Below, piece by piece: positions 10,393-19,288 of a DNA stretch of 46,718 nt (position 1 is the stretch's first letter; every line of letters starts with the position of its first letter). The DNA lies in assembly GCA_009926065.1 (NCBI GenBank), contig RFPP01000014.1, positions 1 to 46,718 on the forward strand, given 5' to 3'. Position numbers and translations under genes: made by a program. Source of the stretch: Flavobacteriaceae bacterium. Its GTDB lineage: Bacteria > Bacteroidota > Bacteroidia > Flavobacteriales > Flavobacteriaceae. The notes under the pieces are model-generated. The model ran no database searches, had not been told where the DNA came from, and saw only the letters and a program-made list of their open reading frames with translations.

Positions 10393-10902
10393 TAGTGATT
10401 TAATTTCTGAGGCTAATATTTGTGGTGATTTCCCTTCTATATTGATTGTATAATCAGCTTGATTATAGTAGAAACTTCGATCGAATAGGTTTTTAGCTAT
10501 ATATTCTTTTATTTCTTCTGGTTTTTTATTGGCAATTAAAGGTCGTTCAGCGTTATTATTAAGTAATCGTTGATATAATGTTGGTATTGAAGCAGCCAAA
10601 TAGAAAGAAATTACTCCTTCGAATTTTAGAAATTCATGGTTATTGGAATAGCACGGAGTTCCACCGCCAAGACTCAAAACAAATGACTCTTGGTTTTGAA
10701 TGAGATCAGCTAAAATTTCATTTTCCAATTTTCTAAAATAAATTTCACCCTTCTCTGTGAAGATTTTTTTTATAGTTGAGTTTTCCTTTTTTTCAATGAT
10801 TTCATCCAAATCTAAGTAGGAAATAGACATAGATTTAGCAAGTAATTTTGCAATAGTTGACTTCCCACAACCCATGTAACCCAATAAAATAATTTTTTTC
10901 AT
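10384..10902 (-). CDS. aroK: Shikimate kinase
   Basis: Phosphorylates shikimate with ATP at step five of chorismate synthesis. 172 residues. Walker A GYMGCGKST is at residues 8-16. SYLDLDEIIEKKENSTIKKIF supplies the shikimate-binding aspartate, ATGSGG-like LSLGGGTPC follows, and the lid arginine is in NNNAERPLI. Normal length, all motifs intact. Its 3' end overlaps the convergent phosphoribosyltransferase gene. No clear promoter box was found upstream. Confidence 0.96.
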   Translation of the reverse strand: MKKIILLGYMGCGKSTIAKLLAKSMSISYLDLDEIIEKKENSTIKKIFTEKGEIYFRKLENEILADLIQNQESFVLSLGGGTPCYSNNHEFLKFEGVISFYLAASIPTLYQRLLNNNAERPLIANKKPEEIKEYIAKNLFDRSFYYNQADYTINIEGKSPQILASEIKSLLV

Positions 10903-10973
10903 AATAATAATGCCTTATAAACTAAGGCCTTAAGATAAATTTGTTTAAAAAGTAAATTTATAAATAAAATAGC

Positions 10974-11005
10974 TTTGAAAAATAAATAATAACACCTTAT
11001 ATTTG
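10974..11005 (+). promoter_or_regulatory. Promoter of the tRNA cluster
   Basis: TTTG (10974-10977), 20-base spacer, TATATTTG (10998-11005). It is a textbook Bacteroidota promoter 26 bases before the first tRNA. Confidence 0.75.
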
Positions 11006-11031
11006 CACCCGCGTTGAAGGAATAGAAAAAT

Positions 11032-11104
11032 GACTCGATAGCTCAGTCGGTAGAGCACATCACTTTTAATGATGGGGTCCTGGGTTCGAGCCCCAGTCGA
11101 GTCA
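11032..11104 (+). tRNA. tRNA-Lys (UUU), copy 1
   Basis: 73 bases. Seven-pair acceptor stem GACTCGA/TCGAGTC with discriminator A. Anticodon stem CATCA/TGATG encloses loop CTTTTAA with anticodon TTT at 11065-11067, and the T arm is GGTTCGA. CCA is not encoded. Differs from copy 2 by one D-loop base (TCGG against TTGG). Confidence 0.97.
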
Positions 11105-11139
11105 CAAAAAATATAATAATTTTAATTCTTTCAAGCAAT

Positions 11140-11212
11140 GACTCGATAGCTCAGTTGGTAGAGCACATCACTTTTAATGATGGGGTCCTGGGTTCGAGCC
11201 CCAGTCGAGTCA
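11140..11212 (+). tRNA. tRNA-Lys (UUU), copy 2
   Basis: 73 bases, identical to the first copy except for one D-loop base. Anticodon TTT at 11173-11175. It lies 35 bases after copy 1 and is probably co-transcribed. A hairpin with a T run follows. Confidence 0.97.
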
Positions 11213-11216
11213 CAAT

Positions 11217-11254
11217 AAAAGTTGTCCACCACCGGCGGATGACTTTTTTATTTT
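11217..11254 (+). terminator. Terminator between tRNA-Lys pair and tRNA-Leu
   Basis: Eleven-pair stem AAAAGTTGTCC / GGATGACTTTT (two G-T pairs), nine-base GC-rich loop, then TTATTTT. It may end or attenuate transcription before tRNA-Leu, which lies directly downstream. Confidence 0.6.
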
Positions 11255-11255
11255 A

Positions 11256-11337
11256 GGCCACGTGGAGAAATTGGTAGACTCGCCATCTTGAGGGGGTGGT
11301 GTCGCAAGACGTGTCAGTTCGAATCTGATCGTGGTCA
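11256..11337 (+). tRNA. tRNA-Leu (GAG)
   Basis: 82 bases, class II with a long variable arm (GTC GCAA GAC hairpin). Acceptor stem GGCCACG/CGTGGTC, discriminator A. Anticodon stem CCATC/GGTGG with loop TTGAGGG; anticodon GAG at 11290-11292 reads CUC/CUU leucine codons. T arm GTTCGAA. Confidence 0.93.
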
Positions 11338-11426
11338 CAAATAAAAAGAAATAATCGATTTTTTGGTTATGTATCAATAAATTCTTAAATAGATTAATAA
11401 AACCTAAACCAATCGAGTTTATTTAA

Positions 11427-12731
11427 TTATTTCTGCTTGTATTTTTCTTTATACTTAGCGTTAAGTTTTGTTTGATGGGTTTCCAAACTTAACTTTCTAC
11501 CTTGAATATAAATATCGGTCAATATATTTGTTCTCATATCTAAAGCATCGCCTTCTGATATAAATAAAGTAGCATCTTTTCCTGGTTCCAAAGTACCACA
11601 GATATCATCAATACCTAAAATTTTTGCTGTATTTGAGGTAATCAATTTTAATGCCTGTTCTTTATCAATACCATATGCAGCACATGTTCCTGCTAGAAAT
11701 GGTAGGTTACGAGTTTGCATTCTCTCCATACCTCCACTATTTTCTAATCCAACAACTATACCTTTACTTAATAATATTTGTGCCATTTTGTATGGCAAAT
11801 CAACGTCTTCATCTTCTCGATTTGGCATTTCATGTACATTTCTTAAAAGTACACCTATGGCATTTTCCTTTAATAAATCTGAAGTTTTATAAGCATCATA
11901 TCCACCAACAATTACCATTTTTTTAATTCCAAATTGCTTTGCTAGTTGAACCGCATCTATAATTTGTTTTTCTTCTTGAGCATGTATAAATAAAGTTTGA
12001 GTTCCTGCAAATATTCCATTCATTGCTTCAAAAATCAAGTTTTTTTCTTTAGGAATAGCAGCACAATAGGCTCTTGAATTTTCAAAAAACAAATTTATTT
12101 CTCCAATTTTTTTAAGATAATCCTTATTGGCTTCCATTGTTCCTGGCTCTGCCCACCATCCGTTTCTTTTCATTGTAGGAGGAAAATTCATGTGTATTCC
12201 ATCATTTTCTTTGATTATAGCGTCTTTCCAATTCCAAGCATCCAATTGAACTATTGAGGAGGTACCTGAAATTGTTCCACCTCGTGGGGTAATTTGAGCC
12301 ATCAAAATTCCATTAGGACGAGCAGTTTCAATAACTTTTGAATCGGCAGCATAGGCAATAATACTTCTAACGTGAGGATTCATATCTCCGATTTCTCTTT
12401 CGTCATCCGATGATTTAACTGCATCAACTTCTACTAAGCCAAGTGTTGAATTTGGTGCAATAAAACCTGGATAAATATGCTTTCCAGTAGCATTAATTGT
12501 GATATCGAATGCGTCACTTGAAAGTTTCAACGTTTTGGCATCTTCTACTAAAATAATTTTACCATCTTTAAAACCGATGGCACTATTTTCAATCACTTTT
12601 CCATTACCTATATGAGCAAAACCATTTAGTATCAATACTGTTTTTGATTGCTTATTTGCAGGAATATGCTGTCCATTTGTATTTAAAGTAAATACAAAAA
12701 ACGTTACTAATATTAAATATATCTTTTTCAT
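11427..12731 (-). CDS. Secreted amidohydrolase-family protein lacking the metal-site motifs
   Basis: 434 residues with a signal peptide (MKKIYLILVTFFVFTLNTNGQ) and the amidohydrolase fold: an N-terminal beta-sandwich strand set (VLILNGFAHIGNGKVIENSAIGFKDGKI), a barrel, and the C-terminal GTLEPGKDATLFISEGD segment. The HxH after HIYPGFI is replaced by APNSTLG, and the strand-8 aspartate region reads VGLENSGG. One barrel histidine (FIHAQEE) remains. This makes hydrolase activity doubtful. It starts five bases after the 3' end of the larger amidohydrolase gene, so the two are an operon and may form one complex. Confidence 0.85.
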   Translation of the reverse strand: MKKIYLILVTFFVFTLNTNGQHIPANKQSKTVLILNGFAHIGNGKVIENSAIGFKDGKIILVEDAKTLKLSSDAFDITINATGKHIYPGFIAPNSTLGLVEVDAVKSSDDEREIGDMNPHVRSIIAYAADSKVIETARPNGILMAQITPRGGTISGTSSIVQLDAWNWKDAIIKENDGIHMNFPPTMKRNGWWAEPGTMEANKDYLKKIGEINLFFENSRAYCAAIPKEKNLIFEAMNGIFAGTQTLFIHAQEEKQIIDAVQLAKQFGIKKMVIVGGYDAYKTSDLLKENAIGVLLRNVHEMPNREDEDVDLPYKMAQILLSKGIVVGLENSGGMERMQTRNLPFLAGTCAAYGIDKEQALKLITSNTAKILGIDDICGTLEPGKDATLFISEGDALDMRTNILTDIYIQGRKLSLETHQTKLNAKYKEKYKQK

Positions 12732-12736
12732 TTTTT

Positions 12737-15727
12737 TTATTCTTCTAAAGTATCACAATGGTCTTCTTTTCTCTCTTTCTTCTTTGGTTCTTGAGTATTA
12801 GAGCCTTTATTTTTTTCAAGCATTAATTGACCAATTAAAATATTTCTTTCATTGGCATTGGATGTTCTTTTTAGTTCATCATTTTCTATATCATAATAAA
12901 CTATTCCTTCAATCAATGTTTTTTCAGCTTTTGCATAAATTGACAATGGATTATTACTCCATAAAACTAGGTCGGCATCTTTACCCACTTTTATACTTCC
13001 AACTTTATCATCTATGTGCAATAATTTAGCAGGGTTTAAAGTAACAAATTTCCATGCTTCCTCTTCAGGAACATTTCCATATTTAACTGCTTTCCCGGCC
13101 TCTTGATTTAATCTACGAGACATTTCTGCATCATCGGAATTAAATGCTACTACTAAACCTTCATTGTGCATTATTGCGCCATTATAAGGAATTGCATCAT
13201 TTACTTCGAACTTATAGGCCCACCAGTCCGAAAATGTAGAAGCTCCTACACCATGGGCTTTCATTCTATCTGCTACTTTATAACCTTCCAAAATATGTGT
13301 AAAGGTATTGACTCTGAAATTAAACTTTTCAGCAACATTCATCATCATTAATATCTCCGATTGAACATAGGAATGACAGGTTATAAAACGTTCTTTATTA
13401 ATTATTTCTGCAAGATTTTGTAATTCTAAATCTATTCTTGGAGCCTTAGATTTATCTTTTTTAGGATTGGAATTATAAGCTTTCCAGGTTAAATCGTAGT
13501 CTATTGCACGTTGAAAATAATCTGTAAATACTTGTTCAACTCCCATTCTAGACTGAGGAAATCGAGTTGAACTTCTACTAATATTAGATTGTTTTACATT
13601 TTCACCAAGGGCAAATTTTATAAATTTAGGTTGATTTTTATACAACATTTCGTCTGCTGACAATCCCCATTTCCATTTAACTATTGCAGAACAACCCCCT
13701 ATAGGATTTGCTGAACCATGAAGTAATTGCGAAGTAGTTACGCCACCCGCTAGTTCTCTATAAATGTTTATATCTTCAGAATTCACAACATCTTGAATTG
13801 TAACTTCTGCACTCGAATTGTGACCACCCTCATTAACCCCTTTAGAAATAGCTATGTGTGAATGCTCATCGATAATTCCAGTTGTTAAATGTTTCCCTTT
13901 GGCATCAACTTTAATAGCATTAATGTCTTCAATATTTTTACCTACAGCTACAATTTTTCCATTTTTTACTAATACATCAGTATCTTTTAATATACCTTCT
14001 GATTCATTAGTCCATACAGTGGCATTTTTAAATAATAATGTTTGCTGAGATGGTTTTTTACTATTTCCATAAGCTATATTCGGAAAGGTTACTGGTAATA
14101 CTAAATTTGGTTTATCAGTTTTGGAACTGTCTTTTACAATAATAAAAGGGGCAGTTTTAATTGCATTCCATTTAACCTCTTTTCCATTGGTTAATATTGC
14201 TTTTCCAGATAGTTTTTGAGCATTTTCTATATAACCACTTAACCTCAAAAAACTATTATTAATTGTGTCATTAGATTTTATAGAAGCAGATATCCAATTA
14301 CCTGTAATAGTGAGTTTAGAATTTATTTTTTTTGAATTAACATCCGTAATTTCTGATTTAGGAGTTGCAATTTCCCCTTCAATTTTCCATTTGTAGTCAT
14401 TGGAATCAATTGTTAAATCATAATTACCTCGTATATCTATTAAGGTCATTTCATTTACAACATATTTATTACCCTGAACCCAGTTTTCATATAATATTGT
14501 TTTTTCATCAAAAATAGCTCCTGATGTAATCACAAAATTTGCAAAACTACCTTTATTTAAGCTTCCAATTTCATTACTTTTCCCCATAATTGAAGCTGGA
14601 ATAGTTGTAAGCGCCTCCAGAGCCTTAGTTTTATCAAAACCGTATTTAATTGCTTTCAGAAGATTTATTCTAAAATCCTCAATTTTTTTTAGTTTATCAG
14701 TAGTTAATGCAAATACTATATTATTGTTAGAAAGTACTTTTAAATTTGTTGGTGCTTGATTCCAAAATCTCAAATCACTTAAATCAATCTGATCTGATAG
14801 AAAAGAATTTGAAACATCATAAGCTTCAGGAAAATTAATTGGAATAATGAACTTCGAATTGATTTTTTTTATTTCTTCAATTCTTTCAAACTCATTTCCC
14901 GCTCCTTTTAATACATAATTTAGTTTAAATTCATTAGCTATTTTAGCAGCTCTAATACTATTTAATTTATCTTCACTTGCGAATATTTGAATTAAATTTT
15001 GATTATTTATTAATGCTTCTAAAGAAGCATCTTTAGAAATAGAGTTACCGTTTTTGTACCAATTCATATCATGATACATTTGACGAAGCAATGCCATCAT
15101 TCCCATTAATGAATTTGGATAGGGTTGATTAGTAGTTACACTTTTGGTAAATCCAAAATGATTAGAAATTTTATTTGAAAGTAATCGAAGACTTTTCTCA
15201 TAATTATTTAAGGCTATTAATGATCCTGTTCCTCTTGCAACTCCATCGTGTACATGTGTTCCTACTACACCAAAACCAGCTTTTAAAAATTCTTCTGCTT
15301 TAGTTAAATCATAATTAAAATTTTCAAATGCATTAACTTCTGGTTTAATGCTTTCGTTCCAATAGTAACCTATTCTTTTTGTATCATACGATTCCCCCTC
15401 TGATGTAGAACTTTTCTTAGGTTTTTCAATTCCAAAACTAGTGTAAATGTCAATGAAAGAGGGATAAATGTACTTGCCTTCCAAATTAACAATTTTACAA
15501 TTTTTAGGAATAGGAAGGTTAACACCAGCGCTAATCACTTTGTCATTTTGAATTAATAAAGTACCATTTTCAATTACTTGAGTGGGAGTTACAAATATTT
15601 TCGCATTGGTAAATGCAGTAAAATTATTGTTTTTATTTTGAACACTTTCATTATTTGGAAAATATACTTGAGCATCAACTTTACTTATTAAAAATAATAA
15701 AATGAATAATAAAATACTTTTTTTCAT
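12737..15727 (-). CDS. Large secreted amidohydrolase-family protein, two barrel domains
   Basis: About 996 residues from ATG 15727, which begins the signal peptide MKKSILLFILLFLISKVDAQ; an in-frame start at 15772 would put 15 polar residues before it. The N-terminal half resembles an amidohydrolase (GKYIYPSFIDIYTSFG) but lacks HxH. The C-terminal half is complete: DEHSH with His622/His624, then FITCHSY, FTHILEG and the strand-8 FNSDDAE, and the final VGSIKVGKDADLVLW. So one active and one degenerate domain appear fused. Probably a periplasmic peptidase or imidazolonepropionase-like hydrolase; substrate unknown. Confidence 0.87.
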   Translation of the reverse strand: MKKSILLFILLFLISKVDAQVYFPNNESVQNKNNNFTAFTNAKIFVTPTQVIENGTLLIQNDKVISAGVNLPIPKNCKIVNLEGKYIYPSFIDIYTSFGIEKPKKSSTSEGESYDTKRIGYYWNESIKPEVNAFENFNYDLTKAEEFLKAGFGVVGTHVHDGVARGTGSLIALNNYEKSLRLLSNKISNHFGFTKSVTTNQPYPNSLMGMMALLRQMYHDMNWYKNGNSISKDASLEALINNQNLIQIFASEDKLNSIRAAKIANEFKLNYVLKGAGNEFERIEEIKKINSKFIIPINFPEAYDVSNSFLSDQIDLSDLRFWNQAPTNLKVLSNNNIVFALTTDKLKKIEDFRINLLKAIKYGFDKTKALEALTTIPASIMGKSNEIGSLNKGSFANFVITSGAIFDEKTILYENWVQGNKYVVNEMTLIDIRGNYDLTIDSNDYKWKIEGEIATPKSEITDVNSKKINSKLTITGNWISASIKSNDTINNSFLRLSGYIENAQKLSGKAILTNGKEVKWNAIKTAPFIIVKDSSKTDKPNLVLPVTFPNIAYGNSKKPSQQTLLFKNATVWTNESEGILKDTDVLVKNGKIVAVGKNIEDINAIKVDAKGKHLTTGIIDEHSHIAISKGVNEGGHNSSAEVTIQDVVNSEDINIYRELAGGVTTSQLLHGSANPIGGCSAIVKWKWGLSADEMLYKNQPKFIKFALGENVKQSNISRSSTRFPQSRMGVEQVFTDYFQRAIDYDLTWKAYNSNPKKDKSKAPRIDLELQNLAEIINKERFITCHSYVQSEILMMMNVAEKFNFRVNTFTHILEGYKVADRMKAHGVGASTFSDWWAYKFEVNDAIPYNGAIMHNEGLVVAFNSDDAEMSRRLNQEAGKAVKYGNVPEEEAWKFVTLNPAKLLHIDDKVGSIKVGKDADLVLWSNNPLSIYAKAEKTLIEGIVYYDIENDELKRTSNANERNILIGQLMLEKNKGSNTQEPKKKERKEDHCDTLEE

Positions 15728-15986
15728 AGTTGTATTAAATAAATTATTTTTTAAAAGTATATCTTTTTTCACACTTTAAAAAATCATAATTCACTTTTTT
15801 TTTAATAAAACTAATTTTTAAGATTAATAAAAGAGATTATTTTATTGTGGATACTGGTGATAATCAAAATTTTTAAAAAAATGTTTATTTTTATTATATA
15901 ATATTGCTCAATCAAAATATTTTAGGTAACAATAATTATTTCCAATAATATTTATAAAATTAACTACTTAATATAAAAATATTAAT

Positions 15987-15994
15987 TACTTTTG
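15987..15994 (+). promoter_or_regulatory. -7 element of the CarH-like regulator gene
   Basis: TACTTTTG matches TAnnTTTG, 21 bases before ATG 16016. No clear -33 TTTG; instead the -33 area is an AT-rich imperfect inverted repeat (AATATTTATA at 15947-15956, TATAAAAATATT at 15972-15983), a possible operator. The rest of the 15728-16015 gap is AT-rich with nothing else recognised. Confidence 0.5.
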
Positions 15995-16015
15995 TTTAAC
16001 TTATTCAATAAAAGT

Positions 16016-16915
16016 ATGAACAACGTAAAAAATGTTTTTAGCATTAAAGACCTTGAAAATCTGTCGGGGATAAAAGCACATACAATTCGAATTTGGGAAA
16101 AACGATATAACATATTGGAGCCCATGCGTACCGATACCAATATTAGATTATATGATTTATCCAATTTACAAAAGCTACTCAATATAGTTTTACTTCACGA
16201 TTATGGTTACAAAATATCTCGAATTGCAAAGTACAATTCTGATGAAATTCCAGAAATTGTTAATAATATTATTTCCGAAAAAAGTGTAAAAAGCCATGCA
16301 ATTTCTTATTTTAAAATGGCTATGATTAATTTTGATCAAACGTTATTTTTTAAAACTTACGATGACCTACTCTCAGAAAAATCGTTTAGAGAAGTATTTT
16401 TTGAAATTTTTATTCCCTTAATGAACGAACTAGGATTACTATGGCAAACGGACACTATAACCCCAGCACACGAACATTTTATTACCTATTTAATTAAGCA
16501 AAAATTACTTATAAATACTGAAAAACAACAAAAGTTAATGCCAAGAATTCATGATCGAGTTTTTGTTCTTTATCTACCTTCAAATGAAATTCACGAGCTG
16601 GGATTAATGTATTTGAATTATGAAATTTTACACCACGGTTACCGTAGCATTTACCTTGGTGAAAGTATTCCTCTAGATAACCTGAAAGATTTAAAAAATT
16701 ATTTTAACAATATTACTTACATATCCTATTTAACTGTTGAACCAAACAAGGATGAAATTAATCCATATATTGAAGCTATAAATAGGGAGGTTTTAAACGA
16801 TAATAGTACAGAAGTATGGTTAATAGGAAGAATGGTTGACTATATTGATAAAAAGCTCGTTACCCCCAAAACTAAGATATTCACATCTATTAGCGAACTT
16901 GTAATTAACCTTTAA
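16016..16915 (+). CDS. CarH-like MerR-family regulator with cobalamin-binding domain
   Basis: 299 residues from ATG 16016; an in-frame TTG at 15992 sits in the promoter box. N-terminal MerR helix-turn-helix: FSIKDLENLSGIKAHTIRIWEKRY. The middle and C-terminal parts match a four-helix plus Rossmann B12-binding module. W143 is followed after nine residues by E153-H154, the Wx9EH signature of CarH photoreceptors. The usual DxHxxG is ExHxxG here (E191, H193, G196), keeping the histidine that would ligate cobalt. Known CarH proteins repress carotenoid genes in the dark using adenosylcobalamin and release DNA in light. Directly upstream of crtI-crtB-crtZ, so that role is likely. Confidence 0.88.
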   Translation: MNNVKNVFSIKDLENLSGIKAHTIRIWEKRYNILEPMRTDTNIRLYDLSNLQKLLNIVLLHDYGYKISRIAKYNSDEIPEIVNNIISEKSVKSHAISYFKMAMINFDQTLFFKTYDDLLSEKSFREVFFEIFIPLMNELGLLWQTDTITPAHEHFITYLIKQKLLINTEKQQKLMPRIHDRVFVLYLPSNEIHELGLMYLNYEILHHGYRSIYLGESIPLDNLKDLKNYFNNITYISYLTVEPNKDEINPYIEAINREVLNDNSTEVWLIGRMVDYIDKKLVTPKTKIFTSISELVINL

Positions 16916-16955
16916 ATAATAGACCAAAATTAAAAATTCAATTAAATTGTTTTTG

Positions 16956-16963
16956 TAATTTTG
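16956..16963 (+). promoter_or_regulatory. Possible -7 element before crtI
   Basis: TAATTTTG matches TAnnTTTG, 10 bases before the crtI ATG, in the 58-base gap after the regulator gene. No good -33 box. A regulated crt promoter is expected in this gap if the regulator acts like CarH. Confidence 0.4.
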
Positions 16964-16973
16964 TTAATAAATT

Positions 16974-18434
16974 ATGAGAAAAGACATAAAAATTATAGGT
17001 TCTGGTTTTTCATCTATTGCTGCATCATGCTATTTGGCTCAAAAAGGTCATAAAGTAACAGTTTTCGAAAAAAACGAAACCATTGGCGGAAGAGCCAGAC
17101 AATTTAAAAAAGAGGGATTCACTTTTGATATGGGTCCGAGTTGGTATTGGATGCCTGACGTTTTTGAACGTTTTTTTGGTGACTTTAATAAAAAACCAAG
17201 TGATTATTATGAGTTGATAAAATTATCACCAGCTTATCGTGTTTATTTTGGAATTGATGATTTCATAGCTATTGCTGACAATCTAGAGGAAATAATCGAC
17301 ACATTTGAAACTATTGAAAAAGGCAGCGGTAAAGTACTTGCAAAATTTATGGCTGACGCTAAAAGTAATTATGATATAGCTATAAAAGATTTAGTTTACA
17401 GACCTGGAATTTCACCATTGGAATTAATAACAACAGAAACTGCATTAAAGGTTGGTCAGTTTTTTAGTAATATTAGTAAGGATGTTCGAAAAAAATTTAA
17501 AAATCAACGTCTTATTCAAATATTAGAATTCCCCGTATTATTTCTTGGGGCAAAACCTTCAGATACTCCGTCATTCTATAGTTTTATGAATTATGCCGAT
17601 TTTGGAATGGGAACCTGGCATCCAAAAACTGGAATGTACGATGTTATTCGAGGAATGGAAAGTTTAGCTTTAGAATTAGGAGTAACATTTGAAACCAATT
17701 CAAATATTGAAAAAATAGTAGTAGAGAATAAAAAAGCAGTTGCATTACAAATAAATGGAAACAAAGTAGAAGCCGATATAATTTTAAGCGGAGCTGATTA
17801 TCATCATACTGAGACATTATTAGATCCTGAGTACCGAGCCTATTCTCAAAAATACTGGGAAAATAAAACTTTTGCTCCATCATCTCTTCTATTTTATGTA
17901 GGTTTTAATAAAAAAATTGAAAATATTTCACACCATGCTTTATTTTTTGATGTGGATTTTAATCAACATGCCAAGGATATTTATGATGAGCCAAAATGGC
18001 CAGAAAATCCTTTATTTTATGCGAATTTCCCTTCAATTACCGATAAAACAGCTGCACCAGAGGGAATGGAAAGTGGATTTTTTCTAATACCACTTGCTCC
18101 AGGAATTAATGATACACCAGAATTAAGAGATGAGTATTTTGAAAAAATAATTTCAAGATTTGAAATTTTAACAAAGCAAAATATAAAAGAAAATATTATT
18201 TTTAAAGAATCTTTTTGTAAACTTGACTTTGAAGAAGTATATAATTCATTCAAAGGAAATGCTTATGGAATGGCCAATACATTAATGCAAACCGCATTTT
18301 TGAGGCCTAAATTAAAAAGTTCGAAAATTAAAAATATGTATTTTACTGGTCAACTTACCGTTCCTGGACCTGGTGTGCCTCCATCATTAATTTCAGGAAA
18401 ATTAGTTGCCGAATTAATTGAAAAAAACCTATAA
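16974..18434 (+). CDS. crtI: Phytoene desaturase
   Basis: FAD-dependent desaturase converting phytoene to lycopene. 486 residues. Dinucleotide-binding motif GSGFSSIAASCYLAQKG near residue 8 followed by VFEKNETIGGRARQF, then FDMGPSWYWMPDVFE, and the CrtI C-terminal signature FTGQLTVPGPGVPPSLISGK. These are standard for bacterial CrtI. Two bases before crtB, so co-transcribed. No lycopene cyclase or GGPP synthase gene lies in the window. Confidence 0.96.
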   Translation: MRKDIKIIGSGFSSIAASCYLAQKGHKVTVFEKNETIGGRARQFKKEGFTFDMGPSWYWMPDVFERFFGDFNKKPSDYYELIKLSPAYRVYFGIDDFIAIADNLEEIIDTFETIEKGSGKVLAKFMADAKSNYDIAIKDLVYRPGISPLELITTETALKVGQFFSNISKDVRKKFKNQRLIQILEFPVLFLGAKPSDTPSFYSFMNYADFGMGTWHPKTGMYDVIRGMESLALELGVTFETNSNIEKIVVENKKAVALQINGNKVEADIILSGADYHHTETLLDPEYRAYSQKYWENKTFAPSSLLFYVGFNKKIENISHHALFFDVDFNQHAKDIYDEPKWPENPLFYANFPSITDKTAAPEGMESGFFLIPLAPGINDTPELRDEYFEKIISRFEILTKQNIKENIIFKESFCKLDFEEVYNSFKGNAYGMANTLMQTAFLRPKLKSSKIKNMYFTGQLTVPGPGVPPSLISGKLVAELIEKNL

Positions 18435-18436
18435 TT

Positions 18437-19276
18437 ATGAAGAATCTTTTTGACCAAGTATCTTTTGATTGTAGCCGAAATGTTACAAAATCTTATAGCA
18501 CCTCTTTTTCTTCAGCGGTGAAAATGCTTGCGCCAAATATTCGTCAAGACATTTATAATATATACGGTTTTGTTCGTTTTGCTGATGAAATTGTTGATAG
18601 TTTTCACGATTACAACAAAGAAGAACTATTATTGCTTTTTGAAAATGATTTAGAGCTTGCTCTAAAAAATAGAATAAGTATAAATCCTATTTTAAATGCT
18701 TTTCAAAATACGGTTCATAAATATGAAATTCCAAGAGAATTAATTGATGCGTTCATGAAAAGTATGAAATTAGATTTGTATAAAACAGATTATAAAACAG
18801 TTTCTGAATACAATGAATATATATATGGATCAGCAGATGTGGTGGGATTAATGTGTTTAAAAGTATTTGTTAAAGGAGATAATTTTAAATACGATTTACT
18901 TAAAGAATCAGCTATGAGATTGGGATCAGCATTCCAGAAAGTTAATTTTTTAAGAGATTTAAAAGCTGATTATGAAGATTTAAATCGTACTTATTTCCCA
19001 AATACGGATTTATCAAGATTAGATGAAAATTCTAAAATAAAAATTATTGAAGAAATCGAAGCTGATTTTGAAGCTGGATATGAAGGAATAATTCTTCTTC
19101 CTATTGAAGCTAAATTTGGAGTTTATACTGCCTATTCCTACTACAAAAAATTACTTTCAAAACTAAAAAAAACACCTTCAGCAGAAATAAAAAATACCCG
19201 AATTCGTGTTTCAAATTATCAAAAATACGGGCTTTTTGCCAAATGTTACTTTACCTATAAATTAAAAATAATTTAA
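18437..19276 (+). CDS. crtB: Phytoene synthase
   Basis: Condenses two geranylgeranyl diphosphates to phytoene. 279 residues, all-alpha trans-isoprenyl synthase fold. The first aspartate-rich motif is FVRFADEIVDSF and the second is NFLRDLKADYEDLNRTYFP; YGSADVVGLMCL lies between. Both metal-binding motifs are intact. The gene lies two bases after crtI and 12 before crtZ, forming one operon. Squalene-type activity is unlikely given the crtI neighbour. Confidence 0.95.
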   Translation: MKNLFDQVSFDCSRNVTKSYSTSFSSAVKMLAPNIRQDIYNIYGFVRFADEIVDSFHDYNKEELLLLFENDLELALKNRISINPILNAFQNTVHKYEIPRELIDAFMKSMKLDLYKTDYKTVSEYNEYIYGSADVVGLMCLKVFVKGDNFKYDLLKESAMRLGSAFQKVNFLRDLKADYEDLNRTYFPNTDLSRLDENSKIKIIEEIEADFEAGYEGIILLPIEAKFGVYTAYSYYKKLLSKLKKTPSAEIKNTRIRVSNYQKYGLFAKCYFTYKLKII

Positions 19277-19288
19277 ATTTAATCAATT

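Noticed and set aside
10912..10928. Inverted repeat GCCTTA/TAAGGC upstream of aroK
   Set aside because: Short, no T run in the right place, and no second copy; not enough to call an operator or terminator.
11221..11240. GC-rich patch in otherwise AT-rich DNA near the tRNAs, considered as an attachment site or foreign insert
   Set aside because: It is the loop of the terminator-like hairpin; no integrase gene or direct repeats nearby.
11651..11926. Plus-strand 91-residue frame
   Set aside because: Antisense shadow of the amidohydrolase gene; composition is that of a reversed coding strand.
15982..16182. Minus-strand 66-residue frame over the start of the CarH-like gene
   Set aside because: Overlaps the promoter and helix-turn-helix coding region in antisense; no supporting motif.
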